Notes: generated by a model from the letters alone, not told the origin. DNA of 64,000 nt from Branchiostoma lanceolatum (GCF_035083965.1 NC_089726.1:7941501-8005500); one strand, 5' to 3'; counted from the stretch's first letter, positions 46,101-57,969 are shown. Made by a program: numbers and translations.

Positions 46101-49055
46101 AATTGCAGGTAATGATTCAAGTAGAAAAAATCTTTTCTAAAAACTATCCACAGAATTTTATCATTGAAATATTTCCACCTCTTCTACTGGTACCAATTCG
46201 TCCGCTTAAAAAAGCACTCTCAACATTTGAAAATTACACAACACCCCAAGAAACAATTGATATACATTTGTACTAGAATCCCTTAACAGTTTTGCCTACC
46301 TGTGTATAGATACTGCAGAACTGATCTGAAGGCGTTGGGGTTCACCAGACTGTGTTTGATCTGAACATGAGCCTTGTTCTTCCACTTGGTCTGCAGCATC
46401 TCTGCAAAGTAGGCTGACCGTGCGCTCAGGATGCACTTGTGGGCCGTGAACACCTCATCGTGGACATCAAACTCCACATCCTCATAGTTTCCCTGCTCTA
46501 AAAGCCTAGAAGATGTGCAACAATTAAAATCAACATAATTCCCTCTTGGGGTAGAGCCACATGATCATGAAGAACTCCAAGCTGAATATCAGGATCAAAT
46601 CTAAGCCTTTTGCCTTTTCCATTTCATTTTATAGCAATGTCATATGTAAATACAATTATTGTATACATATAGATCAGCATACTGTACACAGTTAAAACTG
46701 CCCAAGAAGACCTTTTGGGAGACAAATGAGTTCCATGTGCACAGGTGGTCACTATAGACAGGATTCTTGATTGACGCTTGTGTCAATGGGAAAGGACCAC
46801 CAAAAAGTGGTCACATTGGCCAGGTTTTCAGGTGGTCACTTGTACAGGTTTGACTATATGTAAACATTTCATTATTCTATCCAATGATTCAAGTAATGCA
46901 ACAAGTGCATGTCCTTTGACTTGCAGACCATTCCATATTCCTACATGTGTCATGTTTTACTGGGCATGATCATGAGACTATTTCTGACATTGTTTTACTA
47001 CTGAATGGTCACAATGATGCTTACTTTCGTAGGAACTCATCGTAGTGGTCCCTTCGTAATGTCTGTGAGGTGACCTGTTTGTAGTTCTTCAGCATGTTCC
47101 TGATCCTGTCGTTCAGTGCACCGTACAGGCAGCGCTCCCCATCGAAGGTGTTGGCTTCACACCGTGCCCCTGGTTGGATACAAGGTCGGAAACAAAACAA
47201 ACTTCACTTACATGTGTACAAAAAACGTAATGCTCCCTCCCTCTACCACTGATACACTATGGGCGCATGATGACATCAGGAGTATGCAAGGGAATTATCC
47301 CACAAGACTGGCAGCACTAAACACATGCGTGAACTTACGAGACCTCACACCGGAGGTCATATGTGCGAGAACACAAGGACTGTATCATCACTTACCTAAT
47401 AGTGCCATACACATTGTATGACACTGATTTAGTAGATATACAAGAATTTTCCTACGTGGAGCCTGTTTGGAAAATGACAATGAGAGCTGTTGTTCTCATT
47501 GTCCTTTTTCTTTTATTTGTCCAATTTGATACTTTATTAATGTTTCAGTTATACGTGTAACCTTAGTACTCTTACCTTTGTCTAGCAGATATTCTACTAG
47601 ATCTTCATGGCCACATAGACAAGCATAGTACCTGCATGGTAAAAAAAAAAGACATAGACATAGTATGGCAAACTGCAATGCAACAAAAAAAGTAAATGCC
47701 TCTTTCATGCAAAATACTGAGGGTCTCTTGTAACACATAACTCACACCTAAAAATGATTCCAAGGTAATTCTAAGACTTACAATTGAAATATGATCTGGG
47801 AACAACTGCAAACAGATATAGTAAGTAGCAAGCAGGACTAGTCCAATACCAAAAATACAGTTACATTTTTAGCTGACTGCCTGCATAAAAAAATTGCTAC
47901 ATTTATTTTTGGTGTTGGAACAAAATTCAGCTATCTACTGTATGTTACGGATCAAAACAGATATCCATTCATCACAATATCAGGCAGGCCTGGCACAGTT
48001 CAGACATGACTTACAGAGGTGTACTGTCCCAGCGGTCTCTCACGTTCAGATCCACGTCCTTCTGTTCCACCAGGTGCCTGTAAAGTGTATAATTTGTACA
48101 TATCGGTATTTTATTTGCTCTAGAGTTGAAATCTTGTTTATATAAATACATCATATTGATCACTATGATACGATACTTTAAATGTTGTGGACAGTTTTAA
48201 CTTTATTTAGAAACATAATTCATCACAACATACAAACACTTGGGGACAGCAAACATGAATATTAAACGCTTCATTTATAAAAACATCATATGAACATAAA
48301 CGGGTATCATCTACTACCCAACTATTATACAGGCTGACTTGAGACATATTTGTTAAAAATATAGAGGATTCTATGTGATGTTATCTTACGCCAATTGCTA
48401 GAGTTTGTAGTACCACTTCATAATCACTGATTTATCCCGACAACTAAGTGGCAGTTACCATTCCTGTTACACTGGCATGTCCCTGAGATGTTGCTTACGA
48501 TGTGTGAACTTTGTGATGAACTGGACTGAACTGAACCCAGTGGGGTTATGATTCTCCCTGACCTAAGCCTTTTATAAACAACCTCTGCCCTGATAGATTT
48601 TATGTATGTTACTTTCATAGATACAGATCAACGGTGCAAGAAAACCTTAGGCGTCACGTCTACTTTTGCATTAAGAAAAATATCCAACGTCAAGCACTAT
48701 CTATATAACCTCCTTGATCTAGCTAAGCTACTAACAATCATACAAAATTTATGTTTGAAAGGTTTCTTATTCTGCTCTGGAGATTTCTCTGGAATGATGT
48801 CCTCGAACGCTATGTGCAACGGAAGGTCGCCTGGCTAAGATCCCATTATAGCGTATGTTTGTCACTTGACACCAGAGGCTGCTACAGCTAAATACACACA
48901 CCAAGTGTAGTTGCCTATGAGGCTATGACGAAACGCCCCCCTCCCACTTGGAACACTGCAGAAGCAGACGATCAAGGCGTACACCGCCAGAAAACTTACT
49001 TGACACGCGAAACATCTCCCTTTCTACAGGCAAGGAACAGTTCATGAAGATCCAT
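43142..49055 (-). CDS. ABTB1: Ankyrin repeat and BTB domain-containing protein 1
   Basis: Eleven exons with consistent phases: 49055..49000, 48077..48015, 47631..47576, 47169..47025, 46505..46300, 46003..45887, 45513..45386, 45063..44956, 44575..44402, 43979..43779 and 43348..43142. They sum to 1,461 nt (486 aa; from memory human is 478). Order: N-terminal ankyrin repeats (MDLHELFLACRKGD, RDRWDSTPLYYACLCGHEDL), first BTB (about 110-180, FTAHKCILSARSAYFAEML, LQYLYTGR), linker, second BTB (about 270-360, FYCHKVFLCGRSDYFKALL) and a C-terminal region (VADMYLLPGLKRQC, EDQCTEYMAKV, ARQETDSIPVVDDI). In mammals ABTB1/BPOZ is a cytoplasmic CUL3-type adaptor linked to PTEN growth suppression and eEF1A turnover; I infer a similar role. 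It is intact, and diverges from the glycosyltransferase gene across 747 bp. Introns hold a SINE, a second SINE-like element and a decayed repeat. Confidence 0.96.
43365..43650 (-). mobile_element. Probable tRNA-derived SINE in ABTB1 last intron
   Basis: On the minus strand the head reads CTAGAGTGTTTGCC...GTAGGTCATGAGTTTGATTCCC, with a B-box-like GAGTTTGATTCCCG about 45 bp in, followed by an unrelated body. It is a different family from the 44071-44336 SINE. The right boundary is approximate. Confidence 0.5.
44071..44336 (+). mobile_element. tRNA-derived SINE in an ABTB1 intron
   Basis: Head GTCTCAACTGGTAGCAG (A-box-like) and CCCGGTTCAAGTCCC (B-box), then a body with CATCTTTCAGAAAGG, GGGGGTCCCGTGC and AAGGGGAAGGGCTAGCAACC, and a tail CAAGGAAACTTGCT. 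It lies in the intron between ABTB1 exons 44575..44402 and 43979..43779, opposite to the gene's direction. Confidence 0.8.
46685..46862. repeat. GACCACC/GGTGGTCAC repeat in an ABTB1 intron
   Basis: Begins CAGTTAAAACTGCCCAAG and ends GTGGTCACTTGTACAGG followed by TTTGACTATA, a degenerate inverted pairing as in the 1228-1318 element. Between them are GGTGGTCACTATAGACAGG and AAAGTGGTCACATTGGCC. Confidence 0.55.
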
Positions 49056-49802
49056 GATGTCTTGGCTTCTGTTACCATTCGATGAATATGTCACAATCTC
49101 TTTAACAGGACAGATTGAGACGAAAACTTTGGCTGTGATTGCAACACACTAGGAGATGTCAACAATCGGACGCCATATTGGATTTCCTTGGGGAAATCCG
49201 AGTCTGTGATTGGTCAGCTATTTGAACCAATCAGGGCGTTTAAACCAAAGGTCAACTGGGTCAACATTTGACCTACATTTGGCGGGAAATGGCGGCATGT
49301 TCCGGGTTTTTGATGCAAACAACACATTTTGGAGGGAAAACGTTGTATAGAGCAATGCCATAATGCTTTAAAGCTGCGGGATACCATTGGCTTTAATCGA
49401 CTCAGAGTTTCGGCTCCTGAGTGACACCGCAATGGTCTTATGTGGTCTTTTGTAAAAGTGGGCGTTGCGGCATCTCTCAAGCTTGCTCTGCGTGTTGGTA
49501 TGACGTCTAGTGTTGGTTCTTCGGTAAACTTTAAACGACAACCGATGAACTCAGGATCACACGTGCGAATCTCGTGACACAAGGCTAGGCCGTTGCCCCC
49601 CTGCTGTGCTAGAAAAACATGCAAGCACGGGTACAAGTTGTACCGTACAACTTACTCAGGTACAACAGAAAGTCATAACCGGTGCGCTTCCACATGGTGT
49701 AGGCCTATCTGAACAAAAACTACTCTCGGGTTTCCACTCAGGCATGCATGAAGTTGAAGTGGTGTGCCTCATGTAGCTAGCAACGGTTTCACTTAAGCCA
49801 CC
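49056..49802. promoter_or_regulatory. Divergent promoter of ABTB1 and the glycosyltransferase gene
   Basis: The two start codons are 747 bp apart, head to head. The interval holds two CCAAT boxes in opposite directions (ATTGG at 49209-49213 and CCAAT at 49227-49231), a strong E2F-type site TTTGGCGGGAAA (49278-49289) overlapping a YY1-type AAATGGCGGC (49287-49296), and CCATATTGG at about 49172-49180. There is no TATA box next to either gene. Shared use by both genes is inference. Confidence 0.55.
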
Positions 49803-52800
49803 ATGGCTTACCGCACCACTGTGCTCCTAGCCTCTACTGTAGCCGCTGTTACAATACCTGGCTACTCAAACTACAGTAGGAAGAGATCACTGAAGTCCAG
49901 ACGACAGCGGGTGATAGTGTTCACCCGGTACCCCTCACCCGGAACTACCAAATCTAGACTCGCCCCGGCGCTGGGACAACAGGGGGCTGCTCTGGCACAG
50001 CTGCACATGGTGATGGTCTTTCTGTTCAGTTTCAGTATTTTTTTATGTTTGACAATTTCACAAAGAATGTGAAGTTGTGAAACCATAAACAAGCTACTGT
50101 ACTCGTACTGATAACTGCTGAGTCATTAGAAAACATTTGATTTGATACAATAACTGTTATGATATACACTTCCTGGGTACATATTTTTGGTACGCCTCAG
50201 GGGCGAGCTATCATTACAACAGCCCCGACTTACCAGTTTTGTGTATTGGTTCTTTAATTAGTTTAGGCAGAGATCATATGTCATCATATGTCATCATATC
50301 AACATACCTACAAAAAATCTTATAATTAGGTCTATTGATAGATTTCTACTTTCTGATTGATACAGATACTGGCCAGGTTTTGCCTTCTTTCAGCCATCTT
50401 TTATCAAACGTAACATGATCTGTGGCAAATGCCACGTTTGTTTATAATCTCTAACGTTATCGGTATATTCTATGTTACAGACAAACGCCATCCTGCATGA
50501 AGCAGGTAAACTTCAACAGAGGAACCCAGAGAACCTGTCAGTAGAGGTGCGCTACCATGGAGGTACCGAGGACGACATGCGGTACTGGCTGGGGAGGAGA
50601 GGAGACATCACCTGTTGGTGGAGGGTGCAGGATGGGGAGGACCTGGGACACAAAATGGCCAATGCTTTTATGGATGCTTTTAGAGAGGGCACTGAAAATG
50701 TGGTGTTGGTATGTACTGGGTTTACACAGAAGAATGGCTACGACTAATGGTTTTCATATTTTATGTATGTTGAATTGTGTTTTTACTCAATGTTATTGCT
50801 TTATATTTATATAGATGTTTTTGAGGAAAGAGCTTCTCTAAGCACTTTGCTTAATTGCCTGATCCTCAATAAATATATGTGAATAATAAAGAAGATGGTT
50901 TTCATAGTTCTTTAAATGGTAATAAAGTTATCATATTATACACCTTACCGTTTCTTAGCTCATCTGCATGTATCATTGTCGAAAAGAGTCATAACAATAG
51001 TGTCCTGAATGCTGTGAACCTTATCCCCAGTAAGACAATACACTCCTGTTTGAAATTGCAGAAATGCACCAAGTTGCTCCAAATGTAACACAATCCTTTG
51101 TATACCAGTTTTCCTTTTCTGTGTTTAACATTACAGGTAGGGAGTGACATTCCTGCCATCACTGCAGACGTTTTAGAGGAGGCTCTTCAGATTCTGCAGT
51201 CAGCTCAGGAAGAAGACATCTGTGTTTTAGGGCCTGCCATAGATGGAGGATACTATCTAGTCGGTCTGAACAGACGAACAAACAGTAGTGTTATAGGTAA
51301 AAATTTCACTGAAATGGTACATGAATAGATAAAGGAAGAAACCTTTGAAAAACATACTGTACAATCTATTCTAGAAAATAGGGTGAATGATACATGTAAG
51401 GAGAGTAAACAGATTAATCTGTATCTGTATAGCTGGTATATCTTCAATTCAGTGTAAACCAGCTAATGTCGTAACACACCTTCTTCCTACATTTGATAAC
51501 ATTTGAACTTCCAAGAAATTGATGAGGACTTGCCAGTGTGTTTTCAAGGTCTTTATAACAATATCACATCCTTTTCATTTTTCGCTTCTGGTATTTTTTC
51601 CCCTATAATCCCAAATGCCTCATATTCTCAGGTTAATAACTTCATCTTCTGTTGTTACGAATGTTGTACAGGGCAGCTGTTCCAGGGGATGAGGTGGGGG
51701 ACAGAACAGGTGCTCCAGCAGCAGCTGCAGGTGGGGGAACGGCTGGGAGTCAGGTGCAACCTGCTGTCTCGAAGGTTACAGGATGTGGTGAGTAACTGTG
51801 ATGTAAGATACAGACCCTGGACTCTGGTGTAAGATACAGACAGTGTTAGATACAGACAGTAGAGGCTCTAATAGCAGGTGTTTCAGTAGCAGATGTAGGG
51901 GGAACAGCTGGGGTTGCCACCTGTGGCCTCATAAGTTACAAGATGTGGTGAGTAACTGTGATGTAAGATACAGACCCTGGTGTAAGATACTGATGGTGTT
52001 CCAGTGGCAGTTGCTGGTGGGAAAGCAGCTGGGAGTTAGGTGCCACCTGTTGCCCCGCAAACTTGAGGATGTAGTGAGTAGCTTATGTGTTGTAAGAGAC
52101 ATACAACAGGTGGTTCCACAGCAGGTGCAGATGGTAAAATTGCTAGGAGTCAGGTTGACTTAGGGTTACTGGATGAGGGCGTGTGTGATGTAAGGGAGAC
52201 AGCTGTATATTTTTCCAACCATATCGGTGCGGTCCCGGTGGTCAGCAATCCACCTTACGGTGAGTGGTGTAATTCACAGCATTACCAGTACAGGAGCTTA
52301 CAGCAAACCAGACAAAGTGGAGAGAGTTGAAGAAGAACTGATTGCAGCTGCAGGGTGTCCAGACTACTGCAGCAGCAGAACACAGTGGACTACTACTACA
52401 GTACAGCCAATGCTCAAATAATGCTAGTTGTAAGACAAATGCCACAGGATGCTGAGGAAATGAAGAACAATTGGCACAGGCCACTCAAGTAATTGAAACC
52501 TCAATAAGTAGACATAAGTATAAGTAAGACCAACTCTGTGTGTTACATTGAATCATATCTGACCACCAAAATCTGTTTCAGGACACAGCTGATGACCTTG
52601 GTGAGTTTGAGCGGAGGACAGGCATCCCTCGTCAGGAACTGTGCAGCCCAAAGTGGAGCGTCATCATTCCTGTACTGAATGAGGCAGAGAATATCAAAGC
52701 TGTGATAGATAATGCACTACAGGTAATGTTTTCCTGATAAAGAATTATCAAATTGTTAACATGGTTCTGGTGTACTTGTGTAGAACTTTGATTAATGGAT

Positions 52801-55800
52801 TTTATTTGTGGTTTGAAATTAAATAGCGAGCTTGAAAACCTTGTGTAAAGCTATTGTTTTGTTTTGTTTCATTGATTTGAAATTGTAATGAAACAATATG
52901 ACAGTCACTGTAGTCAGTGATTATGCTGAAGACCTGTGCTATTTTACAGGAGTTCCCACACCAACATCAGATAGAAGTAGTGGTGAGTGATGGAGGCAGC
53001 ACAGATGGTACTCCTGACGTTGTCAGAGATATTGCCAAATCCTATCCTCAGGGCACAGTCAAGCTTGTCTCTGGACCTAATGGTAATAATGTTGATATTA
53101 CGTACACATGAGGGCATTTTGCCAATCAAGTCATTTTATGGTCAGAGCATCCCTAACTTTTTTCAAATTTTTTGTTGTCTGAGGAAGATTCTTCTTTGAT
53201 AGCCAATGCTAGAAGCTTTGATTTACACTACTTTATTACTAAGTACATGTAGCTGAATTGAAGTGATTGTGAAATGGTTACTTTCTTCTTGGCCAACTAA
53301 TATTTTACCTAAACCCTGTCACTAGGTAGAGGAGTGCAATTGAACACTGGTTCCCAGCATGCATCAGGAGACTACCTCCTCTTCCTGCACGCTGACACAA
53401 GGCTGCCATCGTCATGGCAACAGGATGCATACAAGACGCTTTGCAGACCAGGTGTGGCGGTCGGAGCCTTCCCTTTTGGACTGGATGTGATAAAAGATTC
53501 AAATCATTCCAAGTACAAATATCCTCCTCTTGCAGATATAGTTAAGAATGCATTTCAGTACCAAGGCTATTGATAGTACATTATAGTATATGATGGAAGA
53601 AGGCTCTTCAGCACTAAGGTATGGTGAGAAACATCATAGTGCAAGGTGGAAGAATGGGAAGGAACATTATAGTGTAAGAAGAGAATGCATTTCAGTACCA
53701 AGGCTAGGGTGGTACATTGAATATATTCTCTTCTTCTTGCAGATGTTTTGAAGAATGCATTTCAGTACCAAGGCTATTGGTAGTACATTGTAGAATATGA
53801 TGGAGGAAGGCTATTCAGCACTAAGGTATGGGAAGAAACATTATAGTGCAAGGTGGAAGAATGCATTTCAGTACCAAGGCTAGGGCAGTACTATAGTATG
53901 TGTATATGATAATGATGGAAGGACTTCAGCACAAAGGTCAGGGAAGGTGCATTATAGTTATATATGAAGGTGGTACATTACAACTGAAATATGAAATGGA
54001 TGGCATTTACAAGTACCATGACATCTTTGGACATCTTTGGACTTGTATCTGATATATTTGTATCTGATATACATTTTGTATTTGTTATTTCAGGTCAGAT
54101 TCCTGGTGGTTCAGGGCACAGATGAGACTTCTGCAGTGGGGAACCAACTTGAGAGCTTCATTCTTTGGTGAGTCCCACCTGCCACTAAATAACAGTAGAT
54201 GATATATTTCTCCATCACTGGTCTATCATTTGATGCATACATTTGACAAAGTAGGTACATGCCTGTCATTGATATCACTCTTATTGGACTAGCTATGCCA
54301 AAATTTGTATTAATGATTTTTTTCACAGCTTCACCCTGTTCCATCCTCACCTTGAAGGTTGGGGACTGTGGTCTCTTCCAGCACAAGCTTTAACCACAAT
54401 CAATACATTTATCTCAGAGCTACCATATGGAGACCAGGCACTGTTTATGACTAAGAGACAGTTCCATGCAGTGGGAGGCTTCCCAGAGTTTCCTCTGCTG
54501 GAGGATGTAGAGTTGGTGAGGAGGCTGAAGCAGCACGGCCACGTGGGCATCGCCGAGGGGAAGGGTGTTGTCACCTCCGCTCGCAGGTGGAGGAAACATG
54601 GATATCTCAAGGTAGGCGGGATCTAACGTTTCTCTCTCTATCTCTCTATCCAATTTAACGTCTTTTGTTCCCCATCATCTGGGGGTTAGACCTACTTGCA
54701 CATGGATGGGAAAGCCCCAGAACTCCTCATCAAGTGCAAGTCCTATTTTGTAGCAAGAGTTTTTACGGCTGGATGCCCTTCCTAACGCCAACCCAAACCC
54801 TACTGCTGGGCTTAGGACATGGAAAATGTGTGTTAAGTGCCTGTCCCAAGGGCACAACGTCTGGGTGCATGTCCGGACATGTCTGGGTACTCCACTGGGG
54901 ATTGAACCTGGGTCTTATTGGTTCATAGCCGGATGCTCTGCCACTGTGCTACACAGACGTTTCCTAGGTGTAAACATTGTAAGTCGGATGTCCCTGTAGC
55001 TCAACTGGTAGCAGCCTCACAGTTAGCTCCTGGTTCCAAGAGGAGGAGCTTTGAGCAGGTTAAAAGAGAAGGGCTAGCAACCCCTCCCTGTAAAAATACA
55101 CTGCTAAAAACAGCAAGGAAGGAAACTTGCTGACCTATGGGCCACTTGGCATTACAAGGTAAATAACAGCATTCTTGAAAATATGGCAGTAAAGTATCTG
55201 GACTGTACATAATTGAAAACATTTCATGGAAATTCAGTATACATGTATGGTGGGCAAAATGACAGTTCATACACATTTAATGTAAATCTCTCTTTTTTTA
55301 CCATTTGAATTGTCAATGTAAGAGCAACCAATGACTTTTTGTTACAAAACTTTCCAGTGCATTTTCCATTTTAACAGGCATACACCCAACATTTACATGA
55401 CATCACCCTGTGACATACTCCTTTGTCACAGTCCCCACACCCTTGTCTCACTTATGTAGATTTAACGAGCCAAAAGCGTAAGCACCATTTTGTCCCTAGC
55501 ATTACAACTGCCTTTACAATGACATCATCCGCAATGTCTTACATGGACAAAGCCATAAATCACACATCATTATGTACACACTTTTATATTCCCAACCTCC
55601 AAGACATAGTCATAATTACAGACATAACTTTATCCTTTGACAGAAACCTACATTTGGGAATTAATCATCTTCTGCAAAGGACAATATTTTGAAGGTTGTC
55701 ATTGCTACATGTAGTTACGAAGCACATTAAGCAAAGTCCTTGAAACAACACATCTTTATCGTTGGTCTCCTGTGGTGTACAACGAGATGTTAACACGTTA

Positions 55801-56357
55801 GGTGTGTCTTATGATGATGTTATGTGCAACCTGTTATTAAGAGCTGCTGTATCAGCAACTCTAAGGCATGGGACGTCTGCTGTTTTTGTGAAACTGACCA
55901 ACGCCTGCATGAATTGAAACCAGGGCTGTCTCTAGGACCTGTCCCTTTGTCCCGGGATAGAAATCTACCAGTTGGGAGGGACAAAGATTTCACCACGTCC
56001 ATCCAAAGATCTGAACTTAGTGACATGAAACTGATGAAAATGTATCTTTCGTAACCTTAAAATGACAGATTTGGCAACAAAAATTTAACAACATGGGCTC
56101 CCAAACAATGAGTGGGACGGAAAAAAATCTAAAGCTGGAGACAGCCCTGACTGATACCATATATTATAATAGTTTGCAACACAATTGGTCGTGTTATAAT
56201 TTGCATCTTCACAGACACCTGCCTCATGTTGTGTTTTGTTTCTCACATCCAGGTGACATCGATGAACACGTTCATCCTACTGGCATACGAGATGGGGGTT
56301 CGACCCGACACATTAGCGGAGTGGTACTATGGCAAAAGACTGCCAGACAAAGAATGA
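49803..56357 (+). CDS. Fused DUF2064 (TIGR04282-like) + GT2 (TIGR04283-like) glycosyltransferase
   Basis: Ten exons: 49803..50009, 50481..50708, 51137..51296, 51672..51787, 52582..52722, 52950..53082, 53326..53512, 54094..54167, 54418..54611 and 56253..56357. They total 1,545 nt in frame (514 aa). The ATG has an ideal GCCACCATGG context. A hydrophobic stretch (about 5-20) with following basic residues (26-35) could be a membrane anchor or targeting peptide. Domain 1 (about 36-243, DUF2064): RYPSPGTTKSRLAPALG, GSDIPAI at 147-153, LGPAIDGGYYLVGL at 176-189 and DVDTADDL. Domain 2 (about 262-514, GT-A GT2): SVIIPVLNEAEN, VVSDGGSTDGT, LHADTRLP with Asp352, LPYGDQALF, EDVELVRRL and a typical C-terminus (LAEWYYGKRL). 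In bacteria the halves are usually separate neighbouring genes, named for arsenosugar biosynthesis from gene context. The substrate here is unknown. The exon 7 donor (AA|GTACAA) is the least certain boundary. Confidence 0.9.
51709..52205 (+). repeat. Decayed tandem copies of glycosyltransferase exon 4
   Basis: The 3' part of exon 4 with its donor (from GGTGCTCCAGCAGCAGCTG at 51709 to GATGTGGTGAGTAACTGTG) is followed by three degenerate copies starting near 51877, 51995 and 52108. Copies 2 and 3 even keep a donor-like GATGTGGTGAGTAA or GATGTAGTGAGTAG. Stops in the exon 4 frame (for example CAGTAGCAG in copy 2) make them unusable as coding exons. Confidence 0.75.
53540..53900. repeat. Local tandem repeats in glycosyltransferase intron 7
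   Basis: GAATGCATTTCAGTACCAAG occurs at about 53546, 53683, 53753 and 53858. A larger unit of about 207 bp (including AAGGCTCTTCAGCACTAAGG and GTGCAAGGTGGAAGAATG) is present twice. The copies follow immediately after the proposed exon 7 donor. Confidence 0.75.
54680..54962 (-). mobile_element. Second-family tRNA-derived SINE, reverse orientation
   Basis: On the minus strand it begins TGTGTAGCACAGTGGCAGAG (A-box), has CCCAGGTTCAATCCCC (B-box), and a body with TGGCGTTAGGAAGGGCATCC followed by AGCCGTAAAA. That last motif is known from LINE-derived tails of several animal SINEs. It lies in the last intron of the glycosyltransferase gene. Confidence 0.65.
54983..55158 (+). mobile_element. tRNA-derived SINE, internally deleted
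   Basis: Same family as 44071-44336: CCCTGTAGCTCAACTGGTAG, then directly AGAAGGGCTAGCAACC and GGAAACTTGCTGACC. The B-box and middle body are missing. It sits 20 bp after the oppositely oriented SINE, in the same intron. Confidence 0.75.
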
Positions 56358-57379
56358 AACATACTTAAAGGGGTATATTACCTATGTGTGGTCTCTCAAG
56401 TTTGACATATTTCTATATCCAAATGTTAAGCCTGGGGGGGGGGAGTCATTCTTAGGGAGAGGGCCCAATAAGCCCCCAACAGTGGTCATGAGAGATTGTA
56501 TAACAGAGGATAAGACTAAAGTGTGCTTATACATGTATTAATAACCTATGGGTGGTCTCACAAGTTTCAAATTTTCAAAAACCAAGTATAAGCCTCGAGG
56601 TTTTGAAGACAGGGTATGGTATAATGTAGCAGAGTGATATTGGCACACTTGACTTTAACCTTTTCCCTGCTGCCTAACCTCTTGACCAATACAGAATTGA
56701 TAGCCAAACAGCAACTTGCAACTTCAGTGTGCTGAAGGTTAAGTCAACTAAGGTTATAGTGATTGGAAAGGAAGCAAACAAGTCATATTGAAGTATGGAA
56801 GGATGTCCAGTTTTTTTGCCTTCTATGTGTTTGTCCAGATGAAAGTCTTGAGACAATTCTCTTCCTTTTTCTAAAGAACATGACAATATAGAGGTTAGGC
56901 CTTAAATCAGCTGGTGGTTTCATGATGAACAACAAGCCGGCAAAACTTCTCATTTTTAAGGGCTGGTGCATTGTTTGATTATATGTGACAAAAAGCAAAA
57001 TTGCTACCTCAGACATCTGATGTCATGCTTTCAATGCTAGACGGACAATCAATGTTAGTCACTGAGTAATAATGAAAATTATTCTTCAGAAGTTTTTCAA
57101 ATGTAAAACATTTTAATATTGAAGAATTACAGTTATAAAATGTATAGGAAATAATACTGTAATTATCACTGTCATTATCACTGTCACTATCACAATATAT
57201 TGTACCTGTTGTAATTACCTCAACCATCTTAATACTCATTTTATATTGTACAAAAGTGTGAACCATTGACTCGCTTAAGTTTGCTCTATGGGCAGATCTC
57301 TGATATTATAGAGTTAGTTTGTTGTTAGGGACCACTCACTGTCCATACAAAGGCCATGTTTTACAACTCAAGAGAACAA

Positions 57380-57600
57380 AGGGTACTGTAAAATTGAATG
57401 CATTTTAGGTTTGCAGTGATTAAATTTCACGTAAGGGAGAAATGGAGTGTTTGTGGTTAGTTTTAGTCTGTGGTTGAAATAAGGTGGTAGGCGGGCAGAA
57501 GACAGAACAAGCGTTGTTGCGGTGGTTTTGATTTCGTGGTGAAGAGGTGAAAACCGCGAACAATAAACCACCGTGAACTTAAATGCATTCACAGTATCTG
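57380..57600. repeat. TACTGTAAA-family inverted-repeat element
   Basis: Left end GTACTGTAAAATTGAATGCA; right end CACCGTGAACTTAAATGCA followed by TTCACAGTA, the approximate reverse complement. Interior GCGGTGGTTTTGATTTCGTGG. Family members at 32827 and 61294. Confidence 0.65.
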
Positions 57601-57969
57601 CCATTGATCATGATCAACAGTTCTTGCCACTGAGAAACAGATTGAGTGTGATAAGAATTGCCATTTTACCACTTTTACTCAGGTTGATCTTTGTTTTTAA
57701 AAAACACTATCTGCCATTGCAATGTAATAATGTGTATAGTCTGAACTTGCCAGAACCTGTGGTATGTTGAAGAAAAGCATGTCTTACACTCATCAAAGTT
57801 TATAACCCACAAAATATTGGGTGATACGTTCAGTATTGAAACCAGTATCTTGTAACAGTTTTATATCTTATATCTTAATATTAACTCAATTGTGAGATAT
57901 GACTATTGCAAGACTTCATAAAATGTTATAGAAGCTATTACATGTATACATTTGTAGTCTTTTATGATG

